From Hansfordia pulvinata (lineage: Eukaryota > Ascomycota > Sordariomycetes > Xylariales): DNA of 64,000 bases. The notes below the pieces were generated by a model, which did no database searches, was not told the DNA's origin, and saw only the letters and a program-made list of their open reading frames with translations. Positions 35,205 through 47,980 of this stretch are shown in pieces. The number at the start of each line of letters is the position of its first letter. The stretch's first letter is position 1. The DNA is taken from assembly GCA_006538405.1 (NCBI GenBank), contig BJKQ01000015.1, positions 620,001-684,000 of the forward strand. The letters run 5' to 3'. The position numbers were made by a program, and so were the translations under genes.

Positions 35205-37695
35205 GGTGGGCGGGGGATGGGACGGGACGGGCGCAGCGGAGAGAGGGTCGGCGCGCAAGGGGCCCGGGACCAGAACGGGAGTGGGGTGTCGGGAGTGGCC
35301 GCGACGGAGACGGCGATGGGATGAGGCGATTGGTGGTGTCGACGGCGAGGGTGTCGCGGGGGCCGGGCGAGGGGATGGATGTCGGCTTTGACTGCTGGAT
35401 GGCGACGCAGAGAAATGGGAGGCGCACCCGGCCGTGGACGGATGGCCAGGTGGAGCTCGTGCCTCGACGAATCGTGGGGTAAAAGGTACAACCCAGAAGT
35501 ACTCTCCTAGGACGGGACGGGACATTCTTTGAAGAATACGAGGCAAAGTACGAGCTTGGTTGCCAGCTACTCGTACGCCAGCGCTGCGCCCACTGTGCAG
35601 TCACCATTCTGCAGCCGGCGGAGGCCCTTCACTGCCACCTGTGCTTGATCGGTGGGCCGGGACCCTGGTCTCGAAGCTTCCACTCACTGGGGACTAGTAA
35701 AATATCCGGTGAGCCTCACTTTTATAAAACGACCTGCCATGTCAGCGAAAGGGATTCTGCGGTTGAAAGGGTGCCCAGTATCTGCTCTGGGTGATTTCCA
35801 GACACATACGGTATATGGACATGGCGCCCATATGAGCTCAAGGTTCCCTCCTTTTTCCCAGGCAAACACGAGTAGAACCAAGCTTCCTTGGATTCATCTC
35901 AGCCGGGTACCTTACCTACCTAACCTTTGGATAGTCTGCTTCGCTACTGCATGTATACATAGCAGTAGAATGATGGATATCCCTGAGCAACTCAAAGGCA
36001 CGAGCATCATCCATATGTTCTGAAATCGACGTGAAGCAAAGACTACGTCCTAAGCAGCGTTCACTCACAGGCAAGCAAGGCACCAATCAACCCTCGGCCC
36101 GTCAATGGCGACAAACAGTCGACCGTCCACGCGCAATTTGAGAGCTATCTGTAGATGCTCGCATCATGTCCAGACCTGTCCATACAAGCTCTGGGCGTCG
36201 GATTCCAGCAGAATCGGGGTCGCATCTTGGTCGTCCCAGGTGAGCGTTGACTAACTTCGTGCCATGAACTGGAGCACTGCCCGGGCGATACCACTACTGT
36301 GCCGTCTCGAGAAGATAAGAGGCAAGGGCAATCTCCTTTGGGTGCGGTACAATGGTCGAGACCCTCGTTGGATCTCGAGGCTGCGGGCGGTTGGCCGCGC
36401 TTTTATCTCCTGTCGGCCTAGCAGCCGCCGCACAAGTGACGGTGCGGTCCCGCCTCTACAGGGCATGTTTCTTCCCGCCATCTACTGCTTGTGCTACGGA
36501 TACTGAGACGACAGCTCCGGAGAATATCTGGAATGTTTAGTTCGGACGGCGGAGCGGCTGCGTGAGGCAGTTGTGGGTGACGCACCTGTCGCGCATTTTG
36601 CGTCTCGTACCTATTGGGCTCGTGTACTCGTAGAGAACGTGCCGTGCGACTAGCCCGCCCCGCCTTGCTGGTCGGCGGGCTCTTATCTCTACCAAGCTCG
36701 TCTCTCGTCTCTCGTCTCCCAATCTGGAGTATTGGCAGTTTTCACCTGGGCGAGCAGCCTCGATCCGGCGTCCGTTCCATTGTTGCCGGCAAACGCACAT
36801 GAACGCGTTGAGCCGAGGCAGCACACGGTGGGCACGGTGGCTTTGCTCCCAAGACGAGCGGCATGTGTGGACGAACCTCGCGGGGCCGGAGGGGAAGCCA
36901 GTTTCGGGCACCACAGTTGAGGCTATTCAGTCCCGGGGTCTCTCTGATACGCTTGGATGACTGGCGGCGTGAGGGTTTTCCTGATAGCCCGGCGTGGGGC
37001 TTGAGGACGCCACGGGTGGTGTTCCGTGGCGTGGCTGACAGAAACGCCGCCATCGGACCATTCGATATTGCACAGGTGCCCGACTCTCGCTCGTGCTTGG
37101 TGTGCATTGACAGGAGCGGCCTTTTCGGGAGAGAAGGTCAACTCCGTGGGCCCTTGGTTTGTGGCTGGCGGGATCGCGAGAGACGGCGGCCAGCGACAGA
37201 CCCGCGCAGCTGCTTCCGGGGGCGCAAAGACGGGCATATCCTGGTTTGCGAGCTTGCGGCGTCGAGTCTCGCCTTTCTTTTCAAGAACGAGGCGTGAATC
37301 CAAAAAGGCCCTGGCATGTTTCCGAGTGCTCTAGACGCTCGCAGACACGTGTGCTGCGGATGTTATGTCCATCAAGTCTGTGTGTCTGTGTGTCTGGCAG
37401 GAAATCGTCGGTGGTGCCGGACTTGGGAACAGACACGAGTACGAGTATGTCGGCGCAGTTGTCGAGCCGGCACCGAGGTCCTCTGTGTCCGTGCGTCTTG
37501 TCCGCGCAGGTCATCCCTCATTGGCCAGCAGAGGCATATCCGTAGGAGTACTCGTAGCACAGCCCCGAGGGGAGGAGGTCTGGCTCGAGCAAACGAGAGG
37601 ACCTACATAGGTACAGTAGATAAGGTACATAGGTAACTCATAAGGGGTGGTTCAGGTGGGAGAGTGCGCAAAAGTGTGCCTGGCCGTGACCCCCA

Positions 37696-37775
37696 TGCCG
37701 GGTCTCATCAGCCTCTGCCGGGTCTCATAAGCCCCTGCCGGATCTCATCGGCCCCTGCCGGATCTCGTCAGCCCG
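37696..37775. repeat. Minisatellite, about 22 bp x 4
   Basis: Four near-identical copies of CTGCCGG(G/A)TCTCATCAGCCC in head-to-tail order, differing at one to three positions. Confidence 0.85.
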
Positions 37776-38264
37776 GATGTCGCGCCTCCAGGTCGTGCCT
37801 GTCTATTGGAACTCTAACTGTGTGTGTACGAGTACCAAGGTACTGTGCCTAATGTACGAGGAATCGCAAGCCCACGTGTCAATCGGGACCCGTCACAGCG
37901 GCACCCCTGCGCACCAAAAACAACCTTGGCCTTGGCCCGGAGCCGCTTTATCCCGTCCCCCCACTACGAGCGAGCACCAGCACATGCAGAGTCACAATCT
38001 ACCTACATACATACCTACATGTAGGTACTGAGAAGACGGCTCACAGCAAGCCACAAGTGGCGGCAGAGCTGATGCTAGCGGCCCCTGGGCGCCGCAGCCG
38101 CCTCCAGAGGGCCCAATGGGAGCCGCAGCTGCGCGCGGGATGAGGGTCGCCCGCCCGATAACACTCGTCGAGGTCCCAGATTCCATCGCCCGTGGCTTGC
38201 TGCCGGCCCAGGGCCTCGAACGTCGTCACACCATTCTATTGTTTTTTTCTTTGGCTGCTGCCGC

Positions 38265-38278
38265 TACGAGTACTCGTA
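38265..38278. promoter_or_regulatory. Perfect 14-nt palindrome of two TACGAGTA octamers
   Basis: TACGAGTACTCGTA is an exact inverted repeat made of overlapping TACGAGTA and TACTCGTA. A further ACGAGTA follows at 38291. The symmetry suggests a dimeric DNA-binding protein site; this is inference. Confidence 0.4.
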
Positions 38279-39164
38279 CCCGTGTTGGCCACGAGTATTG
38301 TGAGTGTTGTACCCTTACTCTTTCGCGTATTAGGTGGCAGGTGGACAGACCCTTGCAGGTAACTAGGGCTCGGCCGCAGCCGGATCTTCACAGGGTCCCC
38401 CGCGGTCGGGCCTTGACGTGACGCGACACGACACGACAGGGGCCCGGCTGGCCGATAGTCCTGTGGCATTCTCGCCCCGGCCTGCGCGAGATATCGTCCC
38501 TACGAGTACTTGGTAACCGACTCTGCCCAGATCTGCCGTCCAGCCTCAGCTTGGGCGTCCCATCGAATCATCGAGCCGGATTAGGCGACGCCGATGCAGC
38601 TACCGCTGACATATGGCCTCGACTCTGGCTGCCTCTGGGCGTCTCCCGACCCTGTCCTGGTTCGAGGCTGGTAATGGCCTCATCTGTGGGTTGTTCGTGC
38701 TGTCGGTTTTTTTTTCATGCACGACTGACTCTGCATAGGGGTCCAGTCACACTCACACTCACACTCACACGACGACACGCCCCATCTGCGGATCCTTCTC
38801 CAGGGCTGCTCAGTGTTCTGGTGACAGAACGATTCTCTCTCTGCCTCGTCCAAGTTGTCAGTTCCCGACCATGCACACTGACCAGGCACAGAGATTATCC
38901 AAGCTGCAAAACCAAAGCCACGAGTACGGCATGGAAAACAACTCTGTACTTCCCAGTGTTCTTCCGGTGCTTATCGGCAACGGGCGACCATACAGCTCCC
39001 ATATCAAGCCCGCCCGCCCAAACAGCCTCAGACTCAGCTTCCCGCCACGGGGAAATAAAATGAACCCGCGTCAGCCCCCCCGAACGTGGTTCTCGTATAG
39101 CCCGACGGGGACTTTTGCGTACGAGTATAGCCTCAAGGCCCAACAAGTCTAGAACAGAAGACAG

Positions 39165-39188
39165 AGAGAGAGAGAGAGAGAGAGAGAG
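39165..39188. repeat. (GA)n microsatellite
   Basis: About 12 GA units upstream of the glucan synthase gene. Confidence 0.9.
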
Positions 39189-39824
39189 CGGGGGCGTCGC
39201 CTTGGCCCGCCATGCCCGCCACGCGCCCTGCCGTGTTCTCGGCCAGCTGAGGCTCTCTGGACCCTTTGACAACTCGGCTCTCTAGCTACATGTGGTGTCG
39301 GGCTTTTGGTTTCTTGTCACTCGCTCTCCTCACTCCCTCCCCCCCATCATGCTCCGTCCGTATCTCGGCTAGGTACGCAACCGCGTTATCGTTGGGCAAC
39401 TCGCCCGCGCCTGTCAGCGACGCCGTGGGCTCGGCTCGCCGTTTTGTGAGCTGGCCGCCATGGCTTGCCGCCACGCCGTTCTAGCCTCACTCGACATGCA
39501 GGGTCGTCTCTAGCGGAGGGTCCTGCAGCTTGACAGTGATGGATAAAAGGGGGGAGATGCGATGGGAAGGGGGGGTTGTGAGCCTTCGTCGCTTCTCTGA
39601 TACGAGCTCCGTCAGCCCAAGGCTTGCTTGGGATACGACTATACTATTGTTGTTTCTCGTGGCGTCTTTCCCAAGGAGACACGCGCCGGGCCCCTCTTAT
39701 CACTGCTCAAAAGTGCCACCCCGCCCGCCTCCTCTCCCCTCTTCTCGAAGGAAAAGGCGAATGTTCTCTTTGGTTTTCTTCTCCCCCTAGGCTGTTGTGC
39801 TCTCGTCTTGATACACGAAAAAAG

Positions 39825-42800
39825 ATGATTTCACATCTCCTGCTGGGGCTCCTGGCGGCCTCGTCCGCCCAGGCTCTCAAGTACGACCCGCTCTATGAGG
39901 GGTACAACCTCAACGAGAACAAGGAAGCGCAGAACCCCTTGGAGTACTCGGGGTCCTGGGACCAGCACTCGTTCCACCCGTCGCCCGACAACTGGCGGTT
40001 CCCCTTCTACACTCTCTTCCTCGACCGCTTCGTCAACGGCGACCCGACTAATGATAATGCTAATGAGACGTTGTTCGAGCAAGACATCTACAGCACCCAG
40101 CTGCGGCACGGCGGCGACCTGCAGGGGCTGGTAGATAGTCTGGACTACATCCAGGGCCTGGGGATCAAGGCAAGTCTGCGCTTGGCGACTGGACACCAGT
40201 CTGGTCATGTTTTGTCTTTTGCTAACGCCTTTTCTGGTTGTAGGGTCTGTACATCGCCGGGTCCCCCTTCATCAACCAGCCGTGGGTGGCTGACTCCTAT
40301 TCGGTAATAACACACTGCTCACAGAGTCTGGCTGACGTTCACTGACACCTTCCACAGCCGCTGGACCACACGCTCCTGGACCAGCACTTTGGCAACATTA
40401 CAGAATGGCGCCGCGCCGTGTCGGAGATCCACAGGCGGGGCATGTACATCCTGCTGGACAACACGGTGGCAACGTGAGTTTTCATCTTTCTTTACACGCC
40501 TACAGTGATATCCTGTCTTGGATATGTGCTGACCTTCTTTCCCCTAGCATGGGCGACCTGATCGGCTTCAACGGCTACCTGAACGAGTCGACCCCGTACG
40601 ACCCGCACGAGCACTCGGTCTTGTGGAAGGGGACCAGGCGGTACCACGACTTCGACATCGGCCAAGACTACAACGAGACCTGTGACGACTTCCCCCGGCT
40701 GTGGTCTGAGGACGGCTTTCCGGTGGGCGAAGACGTGATGGCGCAGTTCTCGGGCTGCTACAACGGGGACTTTGACCAGGTGAGATCCCGTGTTTATAGA
40801 TTGAAGTCCTTCAACTCCGTTCTCACAGAGCCCCTGCTGACATGACGTTCCGCCGACAGTTTGGCGACACGGAGGCGTTCGGGGTGTATCCGGACTACCG
40901 GCGGCAGCTGACCAAGTTCGCGTCGGTGCAGGACCGGCTGCGGGAGTGGTCGCCGTCGGTGATGGAGAGGCTGGTGCACTTCTCGTGCCTGGCGATCCAG
41001 TCGCTGGACATTGACGGGTTCCGGCTGGACAAGGCGACGCAGGTGACGCTGGACGCGTCGGGCGCGTTCTCGGCGGGCCTGCGGGCGTGCGCCCGGCGGG
41101 CGGGCAAGGCCAACTTCTTCATCCCGGGGGAGATCACGGGGGGCAACACGTTCGGGGCGCTGTACGTGGGGCGGGGCCGGCAGCCGGACCAGTACGCGCG
41201 GAACCTGACGGCGGCGGTGTCGGCGACCAACGAGACAGCGGCGGCGGCGGCGGCGTCGACGTCTTCTGGGGAGGAGGAAGGGGGAGCGTACGTGCGGGAG
41301 CCCGGGCTCGGGGCGCTGGACGCGGCGGCGTTCCACTACTCGATCTACCGGTTCCTGACGCGGTTCCTGGGGATGGACGGCAACCTGGAGGCCGGGTTCG
41401 ACCTGCCGCGCAACTTTGTGGACGGGTGGAACGAGATGCTGCTGAGCAACGACTTTGTCAACGCCAACACGGGCGCCTTCGATCCGCGGCACATGTACGG
41501 GGTGACGAACCAGGACGTGTTCCGGTGGCCGGGCGTGGCGCAGGGCACGGAGAGGATGCTGCTGGGCCAGTTCGTGACGACGCTGCTGCTGCCGGGGATC
41601 CCGCTGCTGCTCTGGGGCGAGGAGCAGGCCTTCTACGTCCTCGACAGCACCGCCGACAACTACATCTACGGGCGCCAGGCCATCAGCCCCTCGCCCGCCT
41701 GGGAGCTGCACGGCTGCTACGCGGGGGCAGCACGCAGTACTTCGAGATGCCCCTGACGGCGGCGCGCGAGGGCTGCCGCGACCCGACGCAGTCGCTCGAC
41801 CACCGCGACCCGGCCCACCCGGTGCGCAACATTGTCAAGTCGCTGTACCACATGCGCGCCGAGATCCCGGCCCTCAACGACGGCCTGTTCCTGCAGCAGC
41901 TGTCGAACCACACCGAGCACGTCCAGTACCCGGGCAGCAACACGACGGCCACCGAGACGGGGCTGTGGAGCGTGCTGCGCTCCGCGTGGCAGGACGGCGG
42001 CGTCCAGGACTTTGGCGGCTCGCCCTCGGTCTGGCTGGTCTACCACAACCGCAACGAGACGACCGAGTACGAGTTCGACTGCTCGGCCTCGTCGCCGTCC
42101 CCGCTGGTGGCCCCGTTCCCCGCCGGCTCGCGCGTCAAGAACCTCGTCTTCCCGCACGACGAGCTGGCGCTCGAGGCCTCGCCGCGCCTCCTCGGCATCA
42201 ACGGCTCCGCCGAGGCCAACGGGTGCGCCCGCCGCCTGACCATGCGGCCCTACGAGTTCCGGGCGTACGTCCCCAAGGCCGACTTTGTGCCGCCGCCGCC
42301 TATGATCACGCGCTTCCTGCCGGGCCACGACGCGCAGATCGAGTCGTCGTCAGTGTCGTCTGGGGCCGAGGCGAGAAGCAACAACATGACGGTGCCCATC
42401 GAGCTGCACGCCTCGGTCGATATGGACTGCGACAGCTTCACGGCGGCCGTCGAGGTCGAGTCCACCACCGACGACGACACCCCAAGCCCTCGCGTGGACA
42501 GGGCGTCGGTCAAGTGCGGGCGGGTGGCGGTGGCGGAGGAAGAGGAGGAGGCCGCCCTGCCGGCGCTCGTCGGCGCCATCTCGTCGGCGTGGCGTTGGAG
42601 CGCGGACCTGGTGGGCGTGGCGGACGGGGTGCACCGGGTGACGGTGCGCAACGCGACGACGGAGGACCTGGGCAGCTCCACGGGCAGCGCCGACCACTTC
42701 CTGCTGCGCGTCGGCTCGCGGGCCAACCCGGTCGCGTTCCCCAAGTCCGGCAACTACTCGGCCACGCTGCTGCGGAGGGACCGGGACGCAGACAGCAGCA

Positions 42801-45800
42801 GCAGCGAGAAAGAAGGCGCAGGACAACTCTGGCTCGACCTCGACGCCCCCGGGGCTAGCATGTTCCGGTACTCGACCAACTGGGGCTCGTCGTGGAGCGG
42901 CTGGGCGCCGTACCGGAGCGGGAGGGCGGACGTCGCGCGGCAGCCGTGGGCGGGCACGCCGGCGCAGGCGTGGGAGGGCGAGCACGTCATCGTCCAGTAC
43001 TGGAGCCGGCTTCTGGGCAGTAGCAGCTTTGTCCAGCACGGCGACTTGGTTGTTGACGATGCCGGCACGGAGCAGCCGCTGCGGGATCTGAATAAGAACC
43101 AGACTCTGGCAGCAGCAGCAGCAGCCGCCGCGCGAAGATTCCCGCACCTCAACGCCAACGGCGACTTCAACCAGTTTGGCTACGACGCCGGCCTGCGCAA
43201 CGCCTTCCAGCGCACCACCACCACAGCCACCACCACCGCGACTGACGGGCAGCAGCAACAACAGCAGCAGTGGTCGTTTCACGTGGCGGCCGAGTGGCCG
43301 ACGTCGCTCCAGCTCAACGTGTGGGGGATGAACCCGGACGGGCAGCCGGACCAGAGCTTCGTGTACGGGGACGTGGACGGGGATGGCGTGCTGGACCGGC
43401 TGCCGCCCTCGAGCCTGGTCGAGAACGTCGTCAACATCACGGCGCCGCCGCCGTGGCCGCACCTGGCGTGGCGCCTGGCGGTCGACGACGCGACGCTGCG
43501 GTACGCGCTGGAGGGCCGGGGCGACGCCGGCGCGCAGCTGGCGCTGTACGTGCTGCTGTGGCTGGCGCCCGTGGCCTCCGGGGCGCTCGTGGTGCTGGCG
43601 TTCGTCGGCTCGTTCTACAAGGTCAAGTTCAACCAGATGGGCCTGCTGGGGGGCCGCCGCGGGGCCACCGTCTCGAGGTTTCTGTCCATCTTTGGTGGGG
43701 GTGGTGGTGGGAAGAACGAGGAGGCCCAAGTCGGGGACAGGGACAGAGACAGGGACAGAGAGACGACGACGACGGTGGTCGAGGAGGTCCCCCCTATCCC
43801 GACGTCCGCGGCGGCGCCGGCCGAGAAGCGGCGGACGGTGCTGATCGGGACAATGGAGTACAACATTGACGACTGGGACATCAAGATCAAGATCGGGGGC
43901 CTCGGGGTGATGGCGCAGCTGATGGGCAAGGCGCTGGCGCACCAGGACCTGGTGTGGGTGGTGCCGTGCGTGGGGGGCATCGAGTACCCCGTGGACACGC
44001 CGGCGGCGCCGATGGAGGTGACGATCCTGGGGCGCCCGTACCGCGTGGGCGTGCAGTACCACGCCGTGGGCAACATCACGTACGTGCTGCTCGACGCGCC
44101 CGTCTTCCGGCAGCAGACGCGCGCCGAGCCGTACCCGGCGCGCATGGACGACCTCGATAGCGCCGTCTACTACTCGGCCTGGAACCAGTGCATCGCCGAG
44201 GCCGCCCGCCGCTTCCCCGTCGACCTCTACCACATCAACGACTACCACGGCGCCGCCGCGCCCCTCTACCTGCTGCCCCGCCTGATCCCCTGCTGCCTGT
44301 CCCTCCACAACGCCGAGTTCCAGGGCATGTGGCCCATGCGCACGCCCGCCGAGGCCCGCGAGGTCTGCGACGTCTTCAACCTGGCCCCCGACGTCGTCAA
44401 GGCCTACGTCCAGTTCGGCGCCGTCTTCAACCTGCTCAACGCGGGCTCCAGCTACCTGCGCATCCACCAGCGCGGCTTCGGCGCCGTCGGCGTCTCCAAG
44501 AAGTACGGCGCCCGCTCCTTCGCCCGCTACGCCATCTTCTGGGGCCTCGACCGCGTCGGCCAGCTGCCCAACCCCGACCCCACCGACACGGCCGACTGGG
44601 ACCCGGCGGCCTTCGCCCGGGGCGCGCGCGAAGGCGTCGCCGTCGACGAGGCCCTCGAGGGCGAGCGCGCGGGGCTCAAGCGCCAGGCCCAGGACTGGGC
44701 GGGCCTCGAGCCCAACCCGGACGCCCAGCTGTTCGTCTTCGTCGGGCGCTGGAGCCTGCAGAAAGGGGTCGACCTGATCGCCGACGTCTTCCCCTGGGTC
44801 CTCGACGCCTACCCGGACACGCAGCTCATCTGCGTCGGGCCCGTCATCGACCTGTACGGCCGCTTCGCCGCCCTCAAGCTCGCCCGCCTCATGCAGCTGT
44901 ACCCGGGCCGCGTCTACAGCAAGCCCGAGTTCACCGCCCTGCCCCCTTACATCTTCAGCGGCGCCGAGTTCGCCCTCATCCCGTCCCGCGACGAGCCCTT
45001 TGGCCTGGTGGCCGTCGAGTTTGGCCGCAAGGGCGCCCTGGGCGTCGGAGCCCGCGTCGGTGAGTGCCAGCCCTACCCCTATTTCCTTTTTCCCTACAAC
45101 CACTGGTCATTGCGCCCCCTTTTGTAATGTATCCATTCTCGTAGCAGAACCCCCCCCCCCCCTTCCTTGCACTGCTGACACCAAATCTCACAGGCGGCCT
45201 CGGCCAGGTCCCGGGCTGGTGGTACACGGTCGAGTCCACGAGCGCCGGCCACCTGCTGGCGCAGTTCAAGGGCGCCATCGTGTCGGCGCTCGAGACGGAC
45301 GGCGCCACGCGCGCCCTGATGCGCGCCTGGTCCGCCAAGCAGCGCTTCCCCGTCGCCCAGTGGCTCAAGGACCTCGAGACCCTCCAGTCCACAGCCGTCG
45401 CCATCCGGGCCAAGGAGGACGCTAGCAGCGGCGGCGGTGGTGGCGGCGGCGGCGAGGCGCACCACCGGCGCCTGAGCAGGTTCGTCGGCGCCGCCGTCGG
45501 GCCCAGGTCCATCCAGAACAGGCTGTCCAAGCACAACCCGGCGGCGGAGGCTGCGGGCGGACAGGGGGCTGGTGCGCCGCCTGGTCTGAGCATCGAGCAG
45601 GCTCCTGAGGCGGCGTCTGCGGACGATGCTGAAGGCTGCCAGACCCGAGACGTGTCTGGGGACCAGGACGGCGCGTCCTCGGGAGTCTCCAGGACGAGCC
45701 GCTCCGGCATGCACATCCAGCTACCGCCACCGGCCAGGCTCGGGCCGGACTCACCATCGCCACTGTCCTCGGCGCCGCCGACGCCGGGGCTCTCGGTCCA

Positions 45801-45859
45801 CGGCGAGTCGGACGACGCGCGGTCCGACTCGCAACCGGGCACGCCGGGGATTGCGTGGC

Positions 45860-45891
<32 letters not shown>

Positions 45892-47980
45892 AACGACGAG
45901 GCCACTCCTACTACTAGTCTGAGTCCCGGCTCGGTCGCGCTGAGGCGCGACGACGGGTCGGCCCTCAGCCTGGCCGACATCAAGGGGACGCGCAGCGACT
46001 TCAAGCTGCAGAGGGTGGACCCGTTCTTCACGGACGAGCGGGGGGAGTTCTACTCGGCATTCGACCGCAAGCTTGGGCGGCTGGACGCGCGCAACTCGAC
46101 CACCGAGCTGTGCATCGAGGCGTACCTGGTGCGCAGCGAGAAGGCCTGGTTCAGCATGTACCGCGACGCCAAGCTGGGCAAGAACCCGCTGTCCTCGACG
46201 GCGGCCAGCACCGCGGATCCCTCGAGGGAGCCGTCTCTCGACCCCGCCTCGGGGAGGGGAGGAGGGGAAGGGTTCGCGTCAGGGAGGTGGTCGGGGACGA
46301 CGACGACGGGGATACCGTCGTGGACTCTGCTCGGGAGAGTCGCGACGACGAGGAGTCCGGGAGGAGGCGAGGCGGCGGGAGGGCGGCCGAGGTCGACCCC
46401 AAGGAGTATTTCGGGCTGCCTGACGACTACGTCCCGCCGAGCGGGATCAGGAAGTGAGTCCCCCCTCCCCCTTTTATCTTGCTGCTGCACTCTCGAACCG
46501 AACGCCCGGCTAAACCCCCCATCACCAACAGACACCTGCAGTACCGCATCGGCGAGTGGCCGCTGTACAGCATCCTGCTGGCGCTGAGCCAGGTCATCGC
46601 GTCCAACTCGTACCAGGTGACGCTGCTGACGGGCGAGGTCGGGCAGACGGCCACCAAGCTGTACGCCGTAGCGGGCGTCTACCTGGCCGCCACGCTGCTG
46701 TGGTACGCCCTCTCGCGCACCGTCCGCGCCGTCTACCCGCTGGCGCTGCCCTTCTTCGTCTACGGCCTGGCCTTCCTCGTCCTCGGCGTCTCGCCGTTCG
46801 TGTCCGCCGACGGCGGCGCGCGCGGCTGGGTGCAGAACGTGGCCACGGGCTTGTACGCTGTGGCCTCGGCGAGCGGGGGATTACGTTTGCGCTCAACTTT
46901 GGCGACGAGGGTGAGTTCTTTTTTTTTACTTTGGGCCGTTCCCATGGCACATGTGTCCACGCTACGAGTGTCCGTCTGACTGACCATAAACACCCACAAA
47001 CAGGCGGAGCCCCCGTGTCGACCTGGATCTACCGCGCGGCCGTCATCCAGGGCCTACAACAGCTCTACGCCCTCGGGCTGTGGTACTGGGGCAGCCTGAT
47101 CGCCTCTTCAGCGGCTGCCGGCATCGGGGCCCAGCAGCAGCAGCACAGCCTCTCGGGCTCGCCGTACCTCCTGGCGGTGTGCGGCCCGCTGGCGGCGGGG
47201 CTCTTCGCCGCGGGCGGGCTCCTGCTGGCCGGCTTGCCCGAGTACTACCGGCAGACGCCCGGGGCGGTGCCGGCGCTGTGGAGGAGCCTGCTCCGCCGGC
47301 GGACGATCGTGTGGTACTTTTTCGCGGTGGCGCTGCAGAACTACTTCCTGTCGCCGCTGTACGGGCGCAACTGGTTCTTCCTGTTCGGCTCGCGCGCCGT
47401 GAGCCCCGGGCTGGTGGCGCTGCTGGCGATCGGGTTCCTCGCGGCGGCGTGGGCCGGCATCCTCTGGGCGCTGGCGGCGGCGGGGCGCAGCCACCCGTGG
47501 GTGTTCCCGCTGTTCGCGGTCGGGCTCGGGGCGCCGCGGTGGGCGCAGATGCTCTGGGGCACGTCCGGGGTCGGGCTGTGGCTGCCGTGGGCGGCGGCGG
47601 CGGCAGCGGGCGGAGGAGGAGCGGGGGCCGGCGGCGGTGCGGTGGCCTCGGCGGTGGCCAGCAGGTGCTTGTGGCTGTGGCTGGGCCTGCTGGACGGGAT
47701 TCAGGGCGCCGGCGTGGGCATGATCCTGATGCTGACGCTGACGCGGGTGCACGTCGAGGCGGCGGTGGTGGGCGCGCAGGTGCTGGGCAGCGTGGCGACC
47801 ATGGCCGGGCGGGCGTCGGCGCCCAACCGCGTCGGCCCCGCGGACGTGTTCCCGGACCTGACGGAGGGCGTCGGCGAGGCCCTGGGCCGGTACTGGTTCT
47901 GGGTCGTGCTGGCCCTCCAGCTGCTCATCTGCGCCGGGTACCTCAAGTTCTTCCGCAAGGACCAGGTCAGCAAGCCGTAG
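39825..47980 (+). CDS. ags1: Alpha-1,3-glucan synthase
   Basis: Makes cell-wall alpha-1,3-glucan at the plasma membrane. Eight exons: 39825-40169, 40244-40303, 40358-40473, 40548-40779, 40860-45059, 45194-46453, 46532-46910 and 47004-47980. Length is about 2,523 aa, usual for the family. It has a signal peptide (MISHLLLGLLAASSAQA) and an extracellular alpha-amylase-like domain with DIDGFRLDKATQ (about residue 302). A membrane span lies near 1145. The cytosolic glycogen-synthase-like GT5 domain has KIGGLGV (about 1261) and PSRDEPFGLVAVEFGRKGAL (about 1627). A Ser-rich linker leads to a C-terminal multi-span domain. Intron 1 is GC-AG. Three one-base gaps interrupt the frame: the GGGGG runs 41723-41727 and 46875-46879, and the G-rich stretch 46251-46273. 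Each falls inside otherwise conserved sequence, so the gene is probably intact. Confidence 0.95.
40170..40243 (+). other. GC-AG intron in the glucan synthase gene
   Basis: The intron starts GCAAGT and ends TTGTAG. Splicing at AAG|GCAAGT restores LGIKGLYIAGSPF exactly, and no GT donor gives this join. Confidence 0.8.

Larger units (their letters stand above)
35205..39824. promoter_or_regulatory. 4.6-kb divergent intergenic region (SRP54 / glucan synthase)
   Basis: I can support no gene. The region carries eight octamers TACGAGTA/TACTCGTA (35568, 36625, 37440, 37549, 37827, 38265, 38271, 38501) and a ninth at 39120. It also holds several CCTACCTA/TAGGTA clusters, a 22-bp minisatellite and a GA tract just upstream of the glucan synthase. 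It must contain the promoters of both flanking genes. Confidence 0.55.

Noticed and set aside
35205..35546. In-frame N-terminal extension of SRP54
   Set aside because: The conserved protein begins [17 protein letters not shown] at 35204; the extension is Pro/Ser-rich and unlike any SRP54 N-terminus.
42350..45103. 917-aa open frame antisense to the glucan synthase
   Set aside because: It mirrors a highly GC3-biased coding strand, where stop codons are rare on the complement. Its composition (Val/Gly/Asp/Arg) is that of a shadow frame, while the sense strand has clear domains.
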